A DNA stretch of 64,000 nt from Colletotrichum lupini (lineage: Eukaryota; Ascomycota; Sordariomycetes; Glomerellales; Glomerellaceae). The position numbers were made by a program, and so were the translations under genes. Below are positions 57,649 through 64,000 of the stretch, one piece after another (positions within the stretch are counted from its first letter, which is position 1; every line of letters starts with the position of its first letter). The notes beneath the pieces were generated by a model, which saw only the letters and a program-made list of their open reading frames with translations, was not told the DNA's origin and did no database searches. The stretch spans positions 4,092,001 through 4,156,000 of the forward strand of contig NC_064682.1 of NCBI RefSeq assembly GCF_023278565.1, in the 5' to 3' direction.

Positions 57649-59720
57649 TCAATTTGATTCACTGATCCCTTCACTCGCCTCATCCTCGACCCGCGTACTG
57701 TTAACCGGGGGGTAATGAGCCAGTAGAAGAATGCCCACGGCGACAACGGCGAGAGCCTGTAACGCGATTAGAGAACAAGCATCAGAGATGTAAAGACTCA
57801 TTTGTAAGCACTCACGGCGTTCACGAAGAAGGTGAGATTCGGCTTGCCCATCTCAGACAGCGTGGCAAATATGAAGCCGAAGATACCCTGCGTCGTGAGA
57901 GTCGCTGCACTCTCAACTAGGGTAATGGCACTCAGGGCGTCTTGTCGCATATGCGGCGGGCACATTTCCGTGATGACGCCCTTTGCGGCAGGGGCCGATC
58001 CGGATGCGAATGGTAGCAGGAAAGCGGCTACGAATGAACGAAATTAGCATCTTGCTCTAGCCTCTGGAGTTCGGGGTAAAGTGGGCAGCAAAATTGAGAT
58101 ACTCACCGGCATAGACATGCCAGCCCTCCGTTGCCCAAGCCGCGAGGGACGTGACAATGCCATCCACCACCAAGCTCCACCTCAGGAAGAACAGGTCAAA
58201 AGTGCTATCCTCGTCCTCCTCTTCAGGCGGCGCCTTTGTTGGCTCGGAAGCGTTCATCAAGCCGGGTGCCGGGTCCATGTCCTCGGGGTGAGTGGGGATG
58301 ACACTCCGTTCCTCCTGGGTGAGCGTCTTTTGAAGAGCTCCGGCATGGGATGACGAGGCAAACCATCTGCGTCCGCTGTCGATTATTTCCGGAAAGATGA
58401 ACATCAAGAAGATGCCGCGGATCCACGAGTTGCCGGACATGAGGATACCGTTCTCCGTTGTGCCAAAGTTGAAGCGGGAGGTGGCGTACATCTGGATGAG
58501 GATGGGCGCATAACCCGTGGCGAACTGGGGCACAGTTAGCAATGTGTTCATGGATGGTTGCCGCCGATTTCAATGACAGAGGTAGTAGACTAACCACGCC
58601 GAAGAAGATGCCCAGGGCCAGAAAGACGAGACCATGGTTTTTCACAATCTTGCTAGATTCAAGACGGTACTTGGACGGCATGAGCACCTTGATAGGAGCC
58701 AGGAAGCCAGAAGCGCCGGGCGTTGTCTTGCCGTCCGTCTGCTCCGTCTCTTCTGGGGGTGCCGGCCAGAAGATGGCCCCGTAGGTCGTTGCAAAGGCAA
58801 AGCAGCCGATGGCAACGATGAAAGGACTGGTGATGCCGAACACATCACCCAAAACACCGCCGACTGATCACTCATTAGCAGGCGAGGGTAGGAAAGGTAG
58901 AATGTCGACCTACGCAAGTACCCTATGGCGGTGCCGATCATGACTGCACCCTGCAGCCGACCAAACACGCCCGTATGCTTTCTTCTTTCGACAACCTCCG
59001 CAATTGCCGTGTTCAAAACCAGCCTTTAGTTACAATTGCATTAGCGCCGCGGTCCCAGCGCATCTCACTGTCCTTGCTGTACCTAGGTAGGTAGGTAGGT
59101 AGGTGAAGTACTTACATGTATCCCCTCGGCCCACCAAAGATGCCAATAAGCTGCGTGTACTGCATCATGTCGATTCCCTTTTGCGCGCCCTGCGACACGG
59201 CGAGGACCTGGCACGAGACGCGGATGCCGAGCAGGCCGGTCTGGCTGATAAGGGCCCAGCGGGTACCCCAGCGCTTGATGAGGTCGCCGCAGATGAAGAG
59301 GTTAAGAATGCCGCACACGGAGGTGGTCATGCCGAGGATGGAGACCTGGGTGGCCGTGTTTGCGTCAATCTCACGGCGGTGACACATTTCCGAGGCGGGG
59401 CCGTCGTAGGGCACGTGAGACTTGTAAAAGGTTTCGCATGCCATTACACGGAAGACGTAGATAATGCTGTAGACTACATGTCAGTTTCCGTTACTGTGGT
59501 ACACATCCTCGCAACCATGCCATAGTACAGCATGGGTGAGAGGAGAGGGGTGAACTTGTGCGCACGGAACTTGAGTGAGGCCTAGTGTCAGGGAGACGAG
59601 GAAGCCGGCGAACAGGATACGGTTTGCGGGTGACCAGAGGCCGCGACCGACCCGCTTCACGGCCCCGGCGCCGGATTTGATTTTGAGGAGGGGCGTCCGT
59701 TCATCTGCATCGGCGGCCAT
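57649..59720 (-). CDS. MFS transporter, 12 TM, seven exons
   Basis: Minus-strand exons: 59720-59566, 59466-59116, 59023-58914, 58863-58595, 58524-58107, 58027-57816 and 57756-57649, giving 540 aa. Each join keeps phase and restores a plausible helix (GLTQVPIIYVFRVMACE; GGPRGYMLVLNTAIAEV; TAIGYLLGGVLGDVFG; GIFFGVFATGYAPIL; HVYAAFLLPFASGSAP; FFVNAALAVVAVG). The start at 59720 is preferred over one 84 bp upstream because MAADADERTPLL begins with an acidic dileucine sorting motif common in this group. Fungal relatives are annotated as MFS transporters related to tetracycline or folate carriers. Cargo unknown. A long hydrophilic loop lies between TM6 and TM7 and another in the C-terminal half. Confidence 0.9.
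59084..59104 (+). repeat. (TAGG)5 microsatellite inside MFS intron 2
   Basis: Five TAGG units just inside the 5' splice site of the 92-bp intron 59024-59115 (transcript: CCTA repeats), leaving the acceptor and the likely CTAAC branch region intact. Confidence 0.9.
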
Positions 59721-60861
59721 CGGGACGGGTGGTTGGGTGTGTGGATGGGATAAGGTACGGTCACAGAGAGGGTGGAAGAGAGCTCTTAGGTTTCGCAGAA
59801 TCACGCCTTTCGTCCAATAAAGTATTTGTTTATGAGGCTCAACTCTAAAGATCTGGTAGAACTAGGAAGGTCGGTTGAACGTTTCGCAGGGTCGGAAGGG
59901 GGGAGGATAGGACAGGATGGGAGAGGAGAGGGGTTCGAAAGGGAAACAAATGGTGACAAAGCCGGACTGGGCTGAATGGGGGGCATAAAGCGATTAAAGG
60001 TCACTGGGTGACTGGGGGGGTATAAGGTGTGGTAAGAAAAAATCGAGTGAGATTTGTATGGGTTTTCCTGCGAGTTCCCCGGATTGCTGGGATGTCTGTT
60101 GCTGCTGGACCGTTTTACCGAAAAGACGTGCGGAATCCCCGCTATTTCGTCAGGAAAACGATGGGCCTCCTACCTTTGGGTTCTTCTCAAGAGGAACTTT
60201 GGTGGAGCACCACAGAGTCCTGACCGGTCACCGGTGTTGGTCAACGGATTGAGTGGTGCCGGAAGTGTGAGTGAAGGAGAAAGTGTGGGTGTGGCGGAAG
60301 AGAATAGCACTCGGTAAAGCCAACAGATAGCCGCCTGAATGACTCTTACAGAATGGTTAGAGTATGCAAAGACCTATGGTTTCTGTTGGCTGTACATAGT
60401 AAGTGTGGTATTTTGGTGTGTGTGAGAACTGCAAAAGAGCCGATGAGATGAGGGGGAGGGGCGGCCGCCGATGCAGGAGCCGAGCGCGGCCTTGTGTTGC
60501 CGACCCGGAGTGGAGATGGTGGGGTGCCGGATAGCTTCACGGGTGCTGATAGGTCCGAGATAAACTCACCGGAGTCTGGACCCGTTGGACCGGCGCAGGA
60601 CCGGAGCTTGTCCGGGAATGCGCTGCTTATCGTCGGCCCTGAGCTGCCGAGGGGGCCGGCTGGCTCCGGCCTTACATCTACAGCCTCATTACCTTCATAG
60701 TATACATCATGAGTCTCTTGGGTCTCTTGAGTGTAGATGGAATTGCTTTTGTTCAAATCAGCAAAAGGCTCGGAGTAGACAGCCATATGTGGTACAAGAT
60801 AATCCTCGTGAAATGATACCCCGTGCTCATGCTCCTCATCATCCTCTGACTCCCCCATATC
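59721..60861. other. 1.1-kb intergenic with an unsupported 170-codon ORF
   Basis: MFS promoter with long purine-rich stretches (59880-59960). A minus-strand ORF, 60858-60346, begins 3 bp after the reductase stop; its first 60 codons are acidic and the remainder is Pro/Ser/Ala-rich. It could be a small gene or exon, but spacing argues for reductase 3' UTR. Confidence 0.4.
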
Positions 60862-61944
60862 TTAAAGCAAAGGATGCTCCAGTACAAGCTTACCAAACTT
60901 GCCCTGGTCAGCAACCTTCTTCACCTCCTCCAGCGCATCCTCCGCCGTTCCCTTGAAAACATCCACCACAGGAATCGAGAACTCGGTGCCGTAATTCTCA
61001 ACAGACCACATCAACGCCTTCCACATCCTGCCCCAATCCTCCAGCCGTGGAGGGATCGTGATAAGGGGACCACCGCCCAGCTGTAGTGTGATTTCCGTAT
61101 TCGCCGATGCCAGCGGCATCTTGATTCTCCCACCCGGCTTCGCCACGACAGACAGAATAATAGCATTCTCATCAACACAAGCCTCCGTCTGTGATGCCGA
61201 GGTGACCTCACCCCTTGAACCCGCACAATCGGCCGCGTAGCGAATTGGCCCCGCGCCAGCCTCCTCCGCCGCCTTCTTGATCTGAGAAATCACGTCTGGG
61301 GCGTTATAATCGAAGCAGCGCGTCGCCCCCATCTTAGTGAGCATCTCATGCCGCCCAGGCGACGCGGTGACGAAAATGGGGCTCGCACCGCTCTCCCGCG
61401 CTAATTGCAGCATGCAAAGTCCAACGCTGGCGGAGGCGCCCCAAATAAGTAGCGGACCAGCCTTGAACCCTTCCTTCGCCTTCTCCCCAGGGAGAGGGTA
61501 TCCAAAGATATTGTACAGCCCGTCGGCGGCTGTGGTCAGCACCACCGTGAGACTCGCGGCGTGCGTCTGGGGCAGGTTATCCGGAACCTTGAAGAGCATG
61601 TCTTCCGGACAGCTCAGGTACTCCTGGTGCGCGCCGTGTCTCATTGGTTTGCCCATGCCGGTGGGTACGTAGCCGGCCACCAGGTCGTCCGGCTTGAAGG
61701 CGGACGACGCATTTTCGCCAGCAGCCCGGACGACTCGGCCGCAAAAGTCGTAGCCGAGGGTCACTGAGCGGACGCCGATGTATGGTGCGTGTTTGACGTC
61801 GGCGGGATTTACGCCAGAGTAGAGAACCTTGACGAGGACCTCGCCATCTACGGGGTCGGGGATGGGAAGATTGCGGATGACGGAGAAGTTGCAGTCTTCG
61901 TCGACATAGAGCGCCGGCGCCGTTGATGTTGTTTTGCTGCCCAT
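60862..61944 (-). CDS. Zinc-independent medium-chain reductase (quinone/trans-acting enoyl reductase-like)
   Basis: Single exon, 360 aa, ATG at 61944. It has the MDR layout: a GroES-like N-terminal domain (GEVLVKVLYSGVNPADVK, LGYDFCGRVV) without the cysteine set of zinc alcohol dehydrogenases, then a Rossmann domain with LLIWGASASVGLCMLQLA binding NADPH, and YAADCAGS. The fungal subgroup includes LovC/ToxD-type enoyl reductases that act with polyketide synthases, and stand-alone quinone reductases; no PKS is in the window, so the stand-alone role is equally likely. It is divergent from the CocE-type hydrolase about 890 bp away. Confidence 0.9.
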   Translation of the reverse strand: MGSKTTSTAPALYVDEDCNFSVIRNLPIPDPVDGEVLVKVLYSGVNPADVKHAPYIGVRSVTLGYDFCGRVVRAAGENASSAFKPDDLVAGYVPTGMGKPMRHGAHQEYLSCPEDMLFKVPDNLPQTHAASLTVVLTTAADGLYNIFGYPLPGEKAKEGFKAGPLLIWGASASVGLCMLQLARESGASPIFVTASPGRHEMLTKMGATRCFDYNAPDVISQIKKAAEEAGAGPIRYAADCAGSRGEVTSASQTEACVDENAIILSVVAKPGGRIKMPLASANTEITLQLGGGPLITIPPRLEDWGRMWKALMWSVENYGTEFSIPVVDVFKGTAEDALEEVKKVADQGKFGKLVLEHPLL

Positions 61945-62836
61945 TGTGAGGTTTCTGTTTTATACTGTTCTAATGGGGGTTGACTTTGGCTGCCCGCCAT
62001 AATTATCACACGGCAGACCAGACGCATCTTATGCAGTAACTTGTGGCCATGGACAGAACACTTCAAAACGTGGAATTGACACATTTGTTTGCCCCCTTTC
62101 GCTAGCGTCCACTTCTCCGGGTCGCGACCCTCTCATAAAATCGGGCATCCGGTGGGAGGTGGGCGGCTGAATAAAGATGAACGGAGCTCTCAGAAGAATC
62201 ACGGACGAATACGGCCGTCTCGGACAAGTTGCCCGATTTATTCATCGGCCAACGGAGGGTTCCTAACACCCGAGGTCGCCGGGGCCCATCTCTAGACTCT
62301 GCCGGGCGGGGGTGGTAGCGTACAGTTGACGCGCCTCGGGTGATCAGCAGGGCCAAATGGCGGGGAAGAACTCAAACATATGCGACATGGACATGTCCAG
62401 GCCCTTTCCGACGTATCGCATGGCATAGGCAGACTGTAGGGCTACATATGAACTGGTCCCAGGTTGAGTCCAATAAGTACGAGGCCCTCGGACCTCCCCC
62501 AGGCGAATATTACCCCAAGAGGGCGAAAATGGCAACGCCATTGGCTGGTACACAAGTGGGAATCTGCCGTGGAGCCATGCCGGTGAAGGGGGGCCGTGTT
62601 TCTGAGCGTCCTCGACGATCCGTCATCAGGAATTGGGTCAAATCCGAGGATTTACAGAGTCCCCTGAGAGGTGTAGACAGGCCGGGGAGCTCGGATTTAT
62701 GATGGTCTCGTATAATAACCATATAACAAACATGCGATGCTGCCGCCATCAAAGAGGCTAATAGTCTTGTTCTAGACAAACATTGTACCTGCATCAACGG
62801 GTATTTATCACTGCGAGTTTGTTAGATTAAGCAACA
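61945..62836. promoter_or_regulatory. Divergent promoter region (reductase / CocE hydrolase)
   Basis: A head-to-head region of 892 bp. No specific regulator site identified; ORFs inside (for example 62340-62702) are unsupported. Confidence 0.45.
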
Positions 62837-64000
62837 ATGGCGCCACTTATCGTCAACAACATTGAAGTCATCCAGACCCCCACTATCCCTCCAGCATGGC
62901 CAACTCCCAAAGAGCCTTCCCGCGTGGAGCTCTCAAGCGGAAGTCAAAAGACCCCAGAGCATCGTCCGCTCCCGTGCGACATCATCCTTGAGCGGGACCA
63001 GCCGTTGACGCTGCGCGACGGGACCCGCATCCGGGTTGACATCTTTCGGCCGAAGACGGACGAGAAGGTCCCCGCCATTCTGATGTGGTCGCCCTACGGG
63101 AAGACTGACACGGGTACGGCCCAATATGATGCCGATGGTGTTGTTGCGTACCAACTACTAACAGTATTTTCCAGGCACCCTGAATCTCCACGCAGTTCCT
63201 TTACGATGTGGCGTTCCCCTGAGCAAACTATCGGGTTACGAGTCGTTCGAGGGGTGGGATCTCCCTTACATGCGCCCTTACTATCAGACTTGAAAGACTG
63301 ACTTGCCTCCAAGACTAGACCCCGCTGAATGGGTGCCGCAAGGCTATGCCATCATCAACGCAGACGCCAGAGGATGCGGTGACTCTGAAGGCGACATGAG
63401 ATCGTGGGGTACCCCAGAGGGCCAAGACGGCTACGACGCCATTGAGGGTATCGCGAAGCTGCCCTGGTGCACAGGCAAGGTCGCCATGGCTGGAAACTCA
63501 TGGCTTGCGCTGTGTCAGTGGTACATAGCCGCCGAGAGGCCGCCTCACTTGGCGTGCATTGCCCCTCTGGAGGGTGCGAGCGATCATATGCGCGAGAGTC
63601 TGTGCCGTGGCGGGATTCCTTCGATTGGGTTCGGGTCGATGATTAACAATGTGGTTCGTGGTAAGTTGCACGCCTATCCATCTATAGGCTTTAACTATTC
63701 GACTCAACTGACTGTGAATCAGGTCGTGGTCAGCAAGAAAACAGCGTCGAGATGCTGCTTAAGCACGGGCAGGGTCTCAGAGCGTACTGGGATGACAAGA
63801 GGGCCCGCATGGACAGGATTGAGGTCCCGGCCTACATCTTGGGCAGCTATTCGACGATGCTTCACACCATTGGGAGCTTCAGAGGTTTTGAAGAGATCCC
63901 TCACCAAAACAAATGGTTCGTTCAATGCATGCACCCTGGCTCAGGTCACAGTTAGTTGACTTCTTCCTAGGATGGTGACTCATGCTACGCAAGAGTGGTT
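62837..64000 (+). CDS. CocE/NonD-type alpha/beta hydrolase (X-Pro dipeptidyl-peptidase S15 family), 3' truncated by window
   Basis: Exons 62837-63113, 63175-63253, 63314-63660, 63723-63915 and 63971 onward; the gene continues past the window. Introns of 55-62 bp were fixed by frame: KTDTG to TLNLHAVPL, SFEG to LDPAEWVPQGYAIIN, VVRG to RGQQENS, NKW to MVTHATQEW. Seen: MWSPYGKT, NADARGCGDSEGD, and the nucleophile elbow MAGNSWLALCQW with the catalytic Ser. These are hallmarks of PF02129 acyl hydrolases (cocaine esterase, glutaryl-7-ACA acylase). Fungal members are mostly uncharacterised. The C-terminal jelly-roll domain and the catalytic Asp/His should lie beyond 64000. Confidence 0.9.

Noticed and set aside
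60346..60858. 170-codon ORF as a separate gene
   Set aside because: Starts 3 bp after the reductase stop on the same strand, which leaves no promoter; low-complexity second half.
1..64000. tRNA, rRNA or CRISPR features
   Set aside because: No convincing tRNA A/B box pair or cloverleaf was seen by eye, no rRNA segments, and CRISPR is not expected in a fungal nuclear genome.

Overview
The window is nuclear DNA of a filamentous ascomycete (Pezizomycotina, probably Sordariomycetes). Genes carry many short introns (about 47-120 bp) with GTRNGT donors, CTNAY branch points and YAG acceptors. Two AT-rich blocks have almost no CpA/TpG, the mark of repeat-induced point mutation (RIP), a premeiotic defence known only in these fungi. 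Gene families (Git3-like GPCR, QDE-1-type RdRP, TRK and NHA1 transporters, DHA1 permeases, CYP57-like P450) fit. The species cannot be named from this sequence.

Layout: 1-1656 is a RIP-saturated repeat running off the left edge. 1657-7526 is gene-poor. Then come a P450 (7527-9235) and an FAD monooxygenase (9960-11359), a QDE-1-like RNA-dependent RNA polymerase (12440-16716), a Q-rich coiled-coil protein (17318-19864), a mitochondrial PP2C phosphatase (20435-22037, minus), a Git3-like receptor (24929-26213, minus), a cysteine-synthase-like PLP enzyme (28512-29405), biotin synthase (30961-32266) and a DHA1 MFS permease (32453-34140, minus).

34675-43663 is a questin-oxidase-family gene broken by a 7,578-bp LTR retrotransposon (34973-42550). 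The element has two 205-bp LTRs, a 5-bp target duplication (CCCAG), saturated RIP, and near its left end a 172-bp patch that is not RIP-mutated and lies between 14-bp direct repeats. Removing the element restores the exon frame apart from one RIP-type stop next to the insertion point.

To the right are a TRK potassium transporter (44199-46585) convergent with an NHA1-type Na+/H+ antiporter (47004-48568, minus), a class III CoA-transferase (50822-52900) convergent with an unrecognised His-rich protein (53060-54016, minus), a catalase (54383-56229, minus), a 7-exon MFS transporter (57649-59720, minus), a medium-chain reductase (60862-61944, minus) and a CocE/NonD hydrolase running off the right edge (62837 onward). 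Exon models were built by hand from splice consensus and protein-family continuity; each complete spliced CDS has a length divisible by three.

Themes: genome defence (RNAi polymerase plus RIP-mutated transposons), monovalent-cation homeostasis (TRK plus NHA1), and scattered oxidative or secondary-metabolism enzymes that do not form a clear biosynthetic cluster. The most interesting signals are the datable order of events in the disrupted gene, the edge polarity of RIP read from the two LTRs, and the small unmutated insert.
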